Positions 46,617-56,228 of a stretch of DNA of 64,000 nt are shown in pieces (position 1 is the first letter of the stretch; every line of letters begins with the position of its first letter). Position numbers and translations under genes: made by a program. Source of the stretch: Saururus chinensis (taxonomy: Eukaryota > Streptophyta > Magnoliopsida > Piperales > Saururaceae); contig CP141146.1 of assembly GCA_035235625.1 (NCBI GenBank), positions 25,166,501 to 25,230,500 of the forward strand, given 5' to 3'. The notes beneath the pieces were generated by a model. The model did no database searches, had not been told where the DNA came from, and saw only the letters and a list, made by a program, of their open reading frames with translations.

Positions 46617-47975
46617 ATGGCGCGTGGTAAACAGGCTATGGTGCAAGAGGCGGTGTTAGAGAAGGAGGCACCAGCGCCAACTTCAACAGACAGTCCGCAG
46701 GCCAATTCCACTGTCACCAATGCCAAGTTGTCAGAGATCCTCACAATGGTGCAAGCTCTTGCGGCCGACCTCGCCAGAGTGAAGGTACAGCAGGACGCCA
46801 TGGCAGCGTGCATCATGCATGTTCTGCCTGCACCAACTGCTGTTACCCCGGAGAAGGGCGAGCCCTCGCAGGCAGTGGAACCGACCCTACCAGCCACCCC
46901 AGTGCCTGCCGGTGTCAACTTGGGAGGCCGAGCATATCCTGCAGGCTATGGCGCTGGCCAGACAGTGTTGGGAGGGAGGCGCCAGGCTTGGGACACGCGA
47001 GGCACACCAGGTGTTCGTGAAAATGCCCCTATGATGCCGCCCCATCCTAACCACTTCTAAGATGCTAAGGAGGATTGGGACGAGTTCCCTCAGCATGGTG
47101 GGGGTCAAAGAGCGGGCGCTGAACCCCGCCTGGCTAGACTGCAGTTCCCTCGCTACAATGGGGATGACGACCCGGTTGAATGGTTGTATAAGGCTGACAA
47201 ATTTTTCGCCTACCAAGGCACTCATTTAGAGGCAGAGCGCTTGCGCATCGCAGCCTTCCACCTTGATGGTGATGCATCCGTGTGGTTCCAGAGTTTTGAG
47301 AAAGAGGTACGCTACCCAACATGGGTGGCCTTTTCCGATGAGCTCTGCGTTCAATTTGGGCCAAACGAATTCCAAGATTTCAATGAGATGCTATCCTCCA
47401 TGCGCCAGACTACCACCGTCCGTGCATACTACACTGAGTTTATGAAGGTGGCCAATCGGCTGCCCGACTGGCCGGTCGCTGCCTTGGTGGGTACCTTCAA
47501 GCGCGGCCTCAAGCCCGAAATTTCTGAAGAGATGCGTCACTTTTCGTGCCCCAATATGCGGGATGTGGTACACCACGCTCGCATCGAAGAGGAGAAACTG
47601 GCTAGACAGTGTAGAGGGGGGCAGCTTGGACCATTGGGCCGCTCTACCCCTAGCGCCACTCTTGCTCAGCCACCGACTAGCAGTACTATTCCTGGCCGAA
47701 CCAATCAGCTCCCTTCTCCTGCAGGATCGATTGTCCGACGTTTAACTCCGGCTCAAATGGAGGAACGCCGTTCAAAGGGGTTATGCTTCCGCTGCGACGA
47801 GAAATTTGTGCCTGGGCATCGTTGTTCCGTTAAGGGCAGTCTTCTAGTGGAAGAAGTGGAAGATGGCGACGTAGTTTGTGATGGTTCGGCCTTGTCCGCC
47901 AGTGATGAGCTCTTGCCAGAGATGTCGGTGCATGCGTTCTTTGGGGCTTTTACACCCCACATGATGCGTGTCTAG
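46617..47975 (+). pseudogene. gag of the gypsy element
   Basis: Capsid and nucleocapsid region. The start ATG (46617) sits in a strong context (GACCATGG). The frame runs to a TAA at 47058-47060 and then goes on in the same frame through the capsid core, around 47184-47560 (WFQSFEKEVRYPTWVAFSDE, MRQTTTVRAYYTEFMKVANR). It ends with a zinc-knuckle-like CFRCDEKFVPGHRC (about 47785-47826), followed by a TAG at 47973-47975. Order and motifs are those of plant Ty3/gypsy gag. Confidence 0.85.
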
Positions 47976-48480
47976 GGACTCCTCAAGTGCCAACAGGTAG
48001 CTATCCTGATCGACAGTGGTTCTACTCACAATTTTATTAATGACAGGGTCGCCAACCGTCTTGGGTGTTTCGTATCGGACTCCAAGCCTTTTGATGTACT
48101 GATCGGCGATGGCAAGCACCTCCGGAGCAATGGGGTGTGTGAGCAGGTTATTTTGTCTATATAGGGCCATGCATTTGTCACTGATCTCTTCCTGTTGCCG
48201 ACCAAAGGGGCGGACGTTGTATTGGGTGTGCAGTGGCTCCAGGAACTCTGCGATGTCATGTGGAACTTTAGGGAGATGTGGATGGATTTTGAATTCCAGG
48301 GGCAGCGCGTCCGGTTGGAAGGCTCTAGGCCGGGCACTCTTCTCTCCGGCCATTCGTCGAGCAGCTTGTACCGGTACGCCCCCCAAGGGCTACTCTTATA
48401 GCAGCATGCAGTTATTGAGGTTCCTCAAGATATAGTGCCACCCGACCTTAGTGAGTTGTTGACATAGTACCAAGACCTGT
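47976..48480 (+). pseudogene. Aspartic protease region
   Basis: A retropepsin domain with active-site motif ILIDSGSTHNFI (about 48004-48039), followed by a second conserved patch ending GVQWLQEL (about 48225). In-frame stops occur near 48163, 48399 and 48465, so the domain is dead. Confidence 0.8.
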
Positions 48481-49391
48481 TCGCTGAACCACAGGGCCTC
48501 CCGCCTCGCCGCTCCCATGATCATCATATTCCGATTACACCGGGTACCGCCCCAACCAATGTGCGCCCATACCGCTACCCCCATATTCAGAAGGCTGAGA
48601 TCGAGCGGCTCATGGCCGATATGCTTCAGGCAGGAATTATCCGGCCCAGCACAAGTTCTTATTCGTCGCTGGTGTTGCTTGTGCACAAGAAGGACGGTAC
48701 ATGGCGCTTCTGTGTGGACTACCGCGCCCTCAATGTTGTGACTGTGAAAGACAAGTACCCGATTCCAGTGATTGAGGAGTTACTCGATGAGTTGACCGGC
48801 ACAACGGTGTTTAGTAAGCTCGACTTGCGTTCGGGCTATCATCAGATTCGCATGAGTGCTGCCGATGTGCACAAGACAGCTTTCCGGACTCACGACGGCC
48901 ACTTCGAGTTCCTCGTGATGCCATTTGGTTTGACTAATGCTCCATCCACCTTCCAGTGCCTCATGAACGACCTCTTCTGCCCTTTCCTGCGCTGTTATAT
49001 CTTGGTTTTCTTTGATGACATTTTGGTATACGGCAGAACGTGGACAGAGCATTTGTCACACCTCGGGTCGGTTTTCTCCATTCTGCGAGATAATTTTTTA
49101 TGTCTTAAATGTTCGAAGTGCTCCTTTGGCAGTCGACAGGTGGATTACTTGGGCCACATTATCTCAAAAAATGGTGTCGCCACCGACCCAGCCAAGGTCA
49201 CCGCCATGCTGTCTTGGCCTATTCCCACAAGTGTTCGAGCACTTCGTGGTTTTCTAGGTCTCACTGGGTACTATCGGCGCTTCATCAGTCGCTATGGGGA
49301 ACTGGCTAGACCGTTGACAGCGCTGCTCAAACGGGGAGCTTTAGCTTGGACTCCAGAGGCGTAGGCAGCATTTGACGGGCTGAAGCATGCC
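48481..49391 (+). pseudogene. Reverse transcriptase region
   Basis: The RT core spans 48561-49364 with DGTWRFCVDYRALN, KLDLRSGYHQIRM, LVMPFGLTNAPSTFQ, the catalytic FFDDILVYG (two Asp codons at 49014-49019) and GFLGLTGYYRRFI. A single TAG (49362-49364) breaks the link to RNase H. The core itself is uninterrupted over 267 codons. Confidence 0.92.
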
Positions 49392-49931
49392 ATGGCTTCC
49401 GCCCCCATCTTGATCTTGCCTGACTTCAGCCGCCCGTTTGTGGTCGAGACGGATGCTTCGGACACTGGCTTAGGAGCGGTTTTGTTACAGGATGAGCGTC
49501 CCATAGCATATTTCAGCAAGAAATTGGCAGGCAGATCCTTGTCACTGTCCATCTATGAGAAGGAGATGCTGGCTATCATCCATGCCGTCACCAAATGGCG
49601 GTCGTACCTCTTGGGTAGACGGTTCCTGATTCGTACTGACCATCAACCATTGAAGTATTTCCTCGAACAGCGGGTGTCCACCCCATCTCAGCGGCGTTGG
49701 GTCAGTAAACTTTTGGGTTATGATTATGAAGTGGTTTATAAGAAGGGGTCCGAGAACACAGTGGCCGACGCTCTTTCCCGTATACCTGCCTCCGGGTCGT
49801 GCCTCACACTCTCCATGCTCTCTTGTCCTTTTATCGATGAGCTAAAGCAGACCTACTGTTCTGATGCTTTGACACAGATGTTGATAGCTGCCCTTCAGCA
49901 GGACCCGACTGCCCGTCCGTTTTACACCTAG
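49392..49931 (+). pseudogene. RNase H region
   Basis: Contains the RNase H start with catalytic Asp (VVETDASDTGLGAVLLQ), the Glu-bearing LSIYEKEMLAIIHAV and the IRTDHQPLKYFL segment. It ends in ENTVADALSRI, the usual tether to integrase. A TAG ends the frame at 49931. Confidence 0.9.
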
Positions 49932-51246
49932 CGAGATGATCTATTGTTCTGGAAGGACCGTTTGTGGGTTCCTAATGTTGCTGATCTTCGCCGCCGCATC
50001 ATATCTCATTTCCATGACTCTCCGATTGCTGGTCACGAGGGGGTTTTCTGCACTTACAAGCGGGTCAGCCAGAGTTTCTTTTGGTTGGGGGTTCGTCGGT
50101 CTGTGCATGAGTATGTGACGGCTTGTGATATTTGTCAGTGCGCCAAGGCTGCCACCACTTCTCCCGCTGGGCTGCCCCAACCCCTTCCCATTCCGGACAA
50201 AGTATGGGAGGATGTCTCAATGGATTTTGTGGAAGCCTTGCCGCTGGTGCAAGGTAAGTCTGTGATCATGGTGGTGGTTGACCGTCTGTCTAAGTATGCT
50301 CATTTTTGTGCGTTGGGTCACCCCTTTACTGCTAAAACGGTGGCTGACTTGTATGTTCGGGAGGTGGCGAAGCTTCATGGTATGCCTCGTACCATTGTGT
50401 CTGATCGTGACCGTATCTTCCTTTCTCAATTCTGGCAGGAGTTATTTGCCTTACAGGGTACGTCCCTTCATATGAGCACTACATATCCCTCAGACGGATG
50501 GGCAGACGGAGGTCGTCAACCGCTGTTTGGAGCAGTACTTGAGGTGCTTCACGATGTCACAGCCCCGCCGATGGTTGCAGCTTCTCCCATGGGCAGAGTG
50601 GTCCTATAATACTGCTTATCACACGCGTGCGGGCTTCACTCCATTTGAGGTGTTGTATGGCCGTCCTCCCCCTACTATTTTGTCGTATGTGCAGCATAGA
50701 TCTTCCGTGGCTGAGGTGGATTATATGCTACAAACTCATGATGAGGTATTACGCCAATTGAAGATGAATCTTGCTGAGGCTCAGAATCGGATGAAACAGC
50801 TCTATGATGGCCGCTGAACTGATTGGGAGTTCCAAGTTGGTGACTTGGTCTGTGTCTCTGTCTTACCGCAGCGCCAGACTTCTTTATTCCAGCCCGAACA
50901 CTCCAAGCTCGCTCCTAGGTTGCATGGTCCATACCCGGTGGAGGCTCGCGTTGGTCCGGTCGCTTACCGTCTGTCCTTGCCGAATACTTCCTTGGTTCAT
51001 CCTGTGTTCCATGTGTCCCACCTTTGCAAGTTTGTGGGTGATCGCAGCTTGGCCGTGGATGCGTCTCCTCCACCACTGATGGGTCCTGTTCCACCCCTTG
51101 AGTCTGTGCTTGAGAAGAGGCGGGTTCATCATTCGGGTCGCATTGTTACTAAGGTTTTGGTTTCCTGGCAGGGTCAGCCTTTGGAGGATGCGACATGGAT
51201 GCTTGAGGATGATTTCTTGGCTCATTATCCAGCTTGGTCGCCTTGA
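49932..51246 (+). pseudogene. Integrase with chromodomain-like C-terminus
   Basis: An N-terminal HHCC zinc finger (GHEGVFCTYKRVSQSFFW, CDICQCAKA) leads into the DDE core (SMDFVEALPL, IVSDRDRIFLSQFW). A small deletion at about 50490 shifts the frame. The following core and GYNTAY-type segment (WSYNTAYHTRAGFTPFEVLY) are in the next frame (50527-50817), which ends in a TGA at 50816-50818. The C-terminal part (50845-51246) ends in a chromodomain-like VSWQGQPLEDATWMLEDDF. Such modules in chromoviruses guide integration to marked chromatin. Confidence 0.88.
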
Positions 51247-51260
51247 GGACAAGTCGACTA

Positions 51261-51277
51261 GCGGAAGCGTGGTGGAG
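51261..51277 (+). other. Polypurine tract
   Basis: GCGGAAGCGTGGTGGAG immediately precedes the 3' LTR. Confidence 0.7.
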
Positions 51278-51585
51278 TGTTGTGCACGATTGCACACGAT
51301 GCTTAGACTCTTTTTATTACTTTACTGCTTTGACTATTTAGTTGAATTGTAGTCTTTTAATTATTGGTTCAGCTGATCTTAGATTAAATTGTATGAACCG
51401 GGCGGGCTGGGTTGGTTCAGCTGGTTCGGTTCCCTAGGGAGGGTCGTCTCCCATAAGGGGTGGCCTGTACTCTTGTTTTCATTATGCAATTTGGTGATTT
51501 CAGACTTCTCCCCTTTCTTTAACAATTCTCCCCTTTCCCTGCGCAATCCTCCTAGATACCGATCGTGCCTGCATCGGGCACATCA
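51278..51585 (+). repeat. 3' LTR of the gypsy element
   Basis: 308 bp. Contains an extra 20 bp relative to the 5' LTR, a local direct duplication of TTCTCCCCTTTC with an 8-bp spacer. Confidence 0.92.
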
Positions 51586-51659
51586 CGTCGCTAATTTATA
51601 AAAATTATAAAAAAAATAAAAATGCTATTAGCGGGGCTTTTAAAAAGCACTCCTAATAA

Positions 51660-52060
51660 CATTGAAGATTTAGAAAAAAAATTACCACCTTGACGGGAGG
51701 GGCACCGGGATCCGGCAAGGGCAAGGGAGGGGGGGGGGATTTCTGGCACCAGTTGGATAATCTTGCGATAGTGTTGGGTGGGGGGAGCGGAGACTGAGTA
51801 GGGGGGAGAGGGGAAGCAGGAGGGAGGAGGGAGTGGGGATCGGGAAGAGGGGGGAGCTAGACTTCGGCACCCTGAAATAGACCGTGCGGCTGGGAGGAAG
51901 TCAGAGAGGGTCGAGAACGAAAATGACCATCTATTTTGGGAGGATTTCTGGCAGAATGACTGCGGTGGCAGCGAACGGAGGCTTTGGGTGGAGACACGGC
52001 AAAGGGTGAGAGATGGGGCTTGGATTCAGGTGGGGGGGCGGGGTATTTGAATAGCGGCCA
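51660..52060 (-). other. GC-rich module of CACTA-2
   Basis: A GC-rich island like those of CACTA-1, with a short Pro/Ser-rich minus-strand frame (51870-51682, 62 codons) of no recognisable family. The promoter-like site at 52044-52098 points into it. Confidence 0.35.
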
Positions 52061-52098
52061 AGCGAAAGTTTACCTGGCCGCTACGAGGTAAATTTCGC
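52044..52098 (-). promoter_or_regulatory. Inverted GCGAAA repeat plus TATA-like box (CACTA-2)
   Basis: Inverted repeat GCGAAAGTTTACCT (52062-52075) and AGGTAAATTTCGC (52086-52098), one mismatch/indel apart, sits 7 bp from a minus-strand CTATTCAAATA (52054-52044). Same order and orientation as the two sites in CACTA-1, more diverged. Confidence 0.4.
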
Positions 52099-52119
52099 AT
52101 GCATCATTTCAAATTTGTG

Positions 52120-53160
52120 ACACTTTGAAAGCGTCGGAAATTGAACTTGTAGCGACATTTCCATCTTAAATGTTGCTTTTAAAATGTTATTAGCAACGTT
52201 TATTTCAAACGTCACTATTAATCCAAAAACATAGTGGGGCTAGGGGGAAAGAGAGGAAGAGAAGAGGGGAGAGAGAGTGAGGAAAGAGGAGAATTAATTA
52301 ATTTTATTTAATTAGTAATATATTTTATAAATATTAAATAAAATATATTATATTTGATAAGTTTATTTTAAATTTTTTTAATATTTATTTATTATAACTA
52401 TAAATAGTAAATATTAATTAAAATATATTATATTTAGGAAGTTTATTTTAAAATTTTATAATATTTATTTATTATATATTTTTTTATTAAATAAAATTAA
52501 TTAATAAAGCTATTAGCGATGCTAATAAAAGAGTCACTGATAGTTGTATTTTTAGCGGCTCTTTTAACAAAGTGTCTGTATTTTTAAAAAAATTAATTTA
52601 TTTTATTTGCGACACTTCATTAAAAGCGATGCTAATAATTTAACTATTAGCAAAGTTTTGTAAAAAAACTTGCTAATAGTTATGTTATTAGCGACGCTTT
52701 ATAAAAAAGTCATTAATAGTTATGTTATTAGCAACACTTTATAAAAATGTCACTAAAAGTTGTATGTTTTAAATAAAAAAGAAAAAAACTCTAATTATTA
52801 GTGACGCTTCTTGTTAAGCATTGCTAATAGCGCTACTATTAGTGGTGCTTTTAACAAAACATTGCTAATAGTTATAATTTATTTTTTTATTTAATACATA
52901 TAACTTTTAGTGATACTTTTATAAAACGTCACTAATAGCACAACTATTGGTGACGTTTCTTATAAAGCATTGCTAATAGTTATATTATTAGCGCTACTTT
53001 TTATTAAGCGTCACTAATAGATGTACTATTAGCGACACTTGATATAAAACGTTGCTTAATAGTTAATTTTTTGCTACGCTTTTCTAAGTGTCACGAGTAA
53101 TAGTTTTTAGCGACGCTTTTTATTTCGTCGCTAATAAGAGTATTACTAATAGTACATTTT
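52120..53160. repeat. CACTA-2 right repeat block
   Basis: Many diverged TTAGCGACG/CGTCACTAA motifs in alternating orientation, with one AT-rich direct repeat (about 52300-52500) containing AAATATATTATATTT twice. Confidence 0.75.
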
Positions 53161-53169
53161 GTTGTAGTG

Positions 53170-54128
53170 CATTATGCACATGTGTACTAGTAGTCAATTT
53201 GTATTAATGCGCCTTAGTATGTACACTATCATATTTGTTATCAATGGTTTGCCTTTCGGTAGAGGATTTAAGGGTGGATATAACTCTTGAGAACTAAAAT
53301 ATCTTCAAAAATATTTTATTGACCAACTTAATGACAAGAGCCTTGTGACTAGTCCACATAGAGCTCCAAATATGGCACATAAAAAGACAAATGTACATAG
53401 ATAGTGAACGCTTTCTAAGTACCATGATTAAAATTTTATGTGCATAGGTCACGGGGGTATGGTCTTTGAGACTGATAGACATGTTCAAAAAATTTCTTAT
53501 TGGATGGGAAGTGTTTTTCATGCTCCCCATTGATAATGAGCTTAGCATAAACTATACATAAGAGCCCTTGATATTTAAGATCGACGGTGCATATACTAGC
53601 TTATGTTAGTGTATGTATTGTCGATCTTATAGATGAAAGGCCCCTATACGTAACTTACTCTAGGCTTATTTTATACCAGTCTTATTGTTTGTGAAGATAA
53701 AAAATACTACCCATAGGATGACAATTCCACCCTTTTCATTTATGGACACATCTAGTTTAACTGAGCTATGTAACCAGCCCATCTAAGGCTCATAACATAG
53801 AACATATATAGATCATTTTGCCACTTATGTGCAGCTTCCCTATGAGGTAATATGCTCGCATCCTGTGTCGGCAGGTCACGGAGTTTGGTTTACCCTGATC
53901 ATTTTTCTTTTACCGTGGTGACCGATAATGTGTTATTAACAAACAAGTGGCCGGAGATAAATGTGAAATCTCACCTCCACACGTCCACTTGTCATTCATT
54001 ATGGTAATGTGAACGGACAAAGCAATTTCGTCGTATGTGAGAGTCCATGGATAATACAAACCTCAGTTGACCCATTGCAATTGCTTAGATAGGAAGCCGA
54101 GCGTTCCTCCAACTTTCATCTCGAACAT
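53170..54128. other. Upstream region of ankyrin-PGG gene A
   Basis: No gene recognised. It contains an imperfect foldback at about 53559-53648. The last about 60 bp before 54183 resemble the leader of gene C (60940-61006), so the promoter of gene A probably lay here. Confidence 0.35.
53559..53648. repeat. Imperfect foldback, about 90 nt
   Basis: Arms TAAGATCGAC (53576-53585) and GTCGATCTTA (53620-53629) extend inward to a 4-nt loop with about 20 of 25 pairs, and outward with weaker pairing. It could be a small MITE remnant or a transcribed hairpin. Confidence 0.5.
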
Positions 54129-54182
54129 ATGTCGTTGCATATACATATCTCAAGTTCCTGGTACGCGTCTGCAATCGTAGCA

Positions 54183-55554
54183 ATGGATCCTAGGCATTTC
54201 GAGGCAGCTGGAGCTGGGGATGTGGCCATGTTGCAGAGGATACTCCAAAATGATCCCAGTGCACTCCATAGAGTGGTGATCACCTCCAATGGAGAGACTC
54301 CTCTTCATAGTGCAGCTTTGCTTGGCCACTTAGAATTTTTCAGGGCAGTGCTGGCTCGAAATCCTGCATTGGCCCGTGATTGCAACGAGCAAGGATCTTT
54401 TCCTTTGCACTTGGCTGCTGCGAATGGCCACTTACAAGTGGCTGAAGAACTATTGAAGGTGGGCAACGACCACTGCTTGCTGCGAGACAATGGCCGAAGA
54501 TTGCCACTTCATGTTGCTGCCCTGAAAGGAAGAGCTGATGTCCTGTCTAAATTGATCACTGAGAAACCAGACTCCATTCTAGAATTAACCGACGGCGGAT
54601 GAGAGTAAAAGAGAACCACTTCCAAGTTGTAGATTTCCTGTTGGGCATAGCGGATGCCACTGAATTGATGAATTTGCAGGATGAAAATATTAACACTATG
54701 CTGCATCTGACAATTGCGAGGAAACAAGTTCAGGTAACCGACTTCAAAATTTCGTGATTAAAACAGTGTAAATTCAAAATTTTGACTCTAGAAACTTCTC
54801 AAGCAAACGTGACTCAGCTTTTTAAGTCACATTTAATGGTCTCCACAAGCTCGATTGGGGTGGTAAGAATTAAACAGGTGTAACTTGTCGATTCTGCTAT
54901 TGGCAGCTTTAATTTTGGTTCTGCATGCAGACCACAAGACTTGTCTTGAGGTGCCGTAGAATCGACGTGAATGCAACAAACAGAAGAGGAACCACAGCCC
55001 TGGCTGTGCTACTGGAGTCCCCCCGTGAGCACAATGACGTGCAACTGGAGCAGATTCTTCTTGCAGCCGGGGGGGAAACTAGAAAGGAGCCCATCCTTGC
55101 CCCAAAGTCATGTTGTACAAATTCCTACCACACCGGGCAGCCTCCGGCTAAGCAGCTGAAAAATAAACACAGCAAGTGGCTGAACGATACGCGCAGCACG
55201 CTCATGGTGGTGGCCATACTGATCGCTACCATCACTTTCCAGGCAGCAGTGAATCCACCGGGTGGGTATTATCTTCATTCACCAGATAATACTACTTCTA
55301 ACAATGATACCCAACTCAGTGGCTTTTACCCTGATCAAAACTTTCGTTACGAATTCCAACCCAGAGATGGGCAAGTGATCATCGGTGGCTGGATTCAGTA
55401 CAATGCCTTCATGCTATTTGATGTGATTGGACTCTCTGCTTCCCTGGGCATAATACTGTTATTGACTGTGATTCCATTGAAGAGGAAGTTATTCATGGCA
55501 ATCTCGGTGAGGGTAATGTTTGTAACAATTAAAGTATCTCTCTCTATTTTTTAG
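54183..55554 (+). pseudogene. Ankyrin-PGG gene A, frameshifted and 3'-truncated
   Basis: Member of the plant ankyrin-repeat/PGG family (ACD6/ITN1-like membrane proteins linked to stress and defence signalling). The start is the MDPRHF ATG shared with gene C. Exon 1 carries three ankyrin repeats (for example NGETPLHSAALLGHLEFFRA). Compared with gene C it has lost about 16 bp at 54599, which shifts the frame into a TGA at 54600-54602. The rest of the exon, VKENHFQVVDFLLGIADA onward, is in another frame to a donor at 54733. Exon 2 (54931-55554) holds the PGG domain with LMVVAILIATITFQAAVNPP and two membrane segments, then runs at MFVT into sequence homologous to gene C's 3' UTR. The C-terminal membrane segments are therefore missing. 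Confidence 0.85.
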
Positions 55555-55625
55555 AAGAACCATTTGAGTACAGAATAACCAAACTCAATCTAACCGCCTA
55601 TTCATTATAGCTAATACATTTGTTG

Positions 55626-56175
55626 GGACTTGTGGCTACCATAAGTGGGTATTATCTTCACACACCAGATAACACTAGTCCTAACAATGACATCCAATTC
55701 AGTAGCTCTCCTCATTACGCATTTGAATACAAAGACGGGCAGGCGATCATCGGCGATACGACTCATTACGATGCCTTCATGCTATTTAATGTGATTGGGC
55801 TTTCTACTTCCCTAGGCATATTAGTGTTATTGACTGTGATTCCATTGAGGAAGTTACTCATGGAAATCTAGGTGAGGGTCATGTTTGTCGCCATTTATGC
55901 CACCGCTATGGCATATTTCTTTCTAGCGTTACTAATTATATCCGGTGAGAACTTGTCCGTAAGTCATCTGCTGCTGGTTTTCTTTAATGCTACGGGTATG
56001 ATCATGATAATCGCCTTCTCGTGCAAGGAGTGACTTGTTTAAGATATTGGGGCTAAAGATGAAAAAGATCAGTATCATAATACTGTTCATCATTATTTTT
56101 GTAGGTTTTCTCTTAGCATTTGTTAAGGATAAAGCTTTTATGATAACTGATTCCTTTCCATTTAATATCAGGTAA
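55626..56175 (+). pseudogene. Ankyrin-PGG fragment B (C-terminal PGG half only)
   Basis: Begins in the middle of the PGG domain (GYYLHTPDNTSPNNDIQ), continues through a membrane segment (FMLFNVIGLSTSLGILVLL) to a TAG at about 55869, and goes on in other frames with LVRVMFVAI-like and AYFFLALLII segments. The ankyrin half is absent. The piece is joined directly to 3'-UTR-like DNA of gene A, so A and B were tandem paralogues before a deletion fused them. Confidence 0.8.
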
Positions 56176-56228
56176 TTTATCTCAACTTTTTATGTCCGAT
56201 GCTACTCTCTGTTCAACTGCGTTTATAG

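Larger units (their letters stand above)
46299..51585 (+). mobile_element. Ty3/gypsy chromovirus-like retrotransposon, decayed
   Basis: A 5.29-kb element with LTRs, tRNA-Met primer site, gag, protease, reverse transcriptase, RNase H, integrase and a chromodomain-like C-terminus in the Ty3/gypsy order. Flanks are CATCG (46294-46298) and CGTCG (51586-51590), a 5-bp duplication with one change. The target is a GCGTCGCTAAT repeat of CACTA-2. Short LTRs, compact size and a chromodomain suggest the Reina-like chromoviruses; the clade is inference. Multiple stops and at least one frameshift make it non-autonomous. Its GC content is well above its surroundings. Confidence 0.9.
45846..53169. mobile_element. 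CACTA-2: CACTA-type element with nested gypsy
   Basis: Begins CACTACAACAAAA and ends TTTTGTTGTAGTG, so the 13-bp terminal repeats are perfect. The interior carries many diverged TTAGCGACG/CGTCGCTAA motifs, the same set as CACTA-1, and one GC-rich module. No transposase frame is present. The flanking 3-mers (AAG and CAT) do not match, so the target duplication has mutated or the ends have been rearranged. Removing the gypsy element leaves about 2.0 kb. Its repeats are more diverged than those of CACTA-1, so it is probably older. Confidence 0.8.

Noticed and set aside
46553..46918. 121-codon minus-strand frame and other antisense frames at 47-51 kb
   Set aside because: They are shadows of the GC-rich gypsy gag-pol region on the opposite strand.
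45843..53172. 3-bp target duplication for CACTA-2
   Set aside because: The flanking triplets are AAG and CAT; they do not match.
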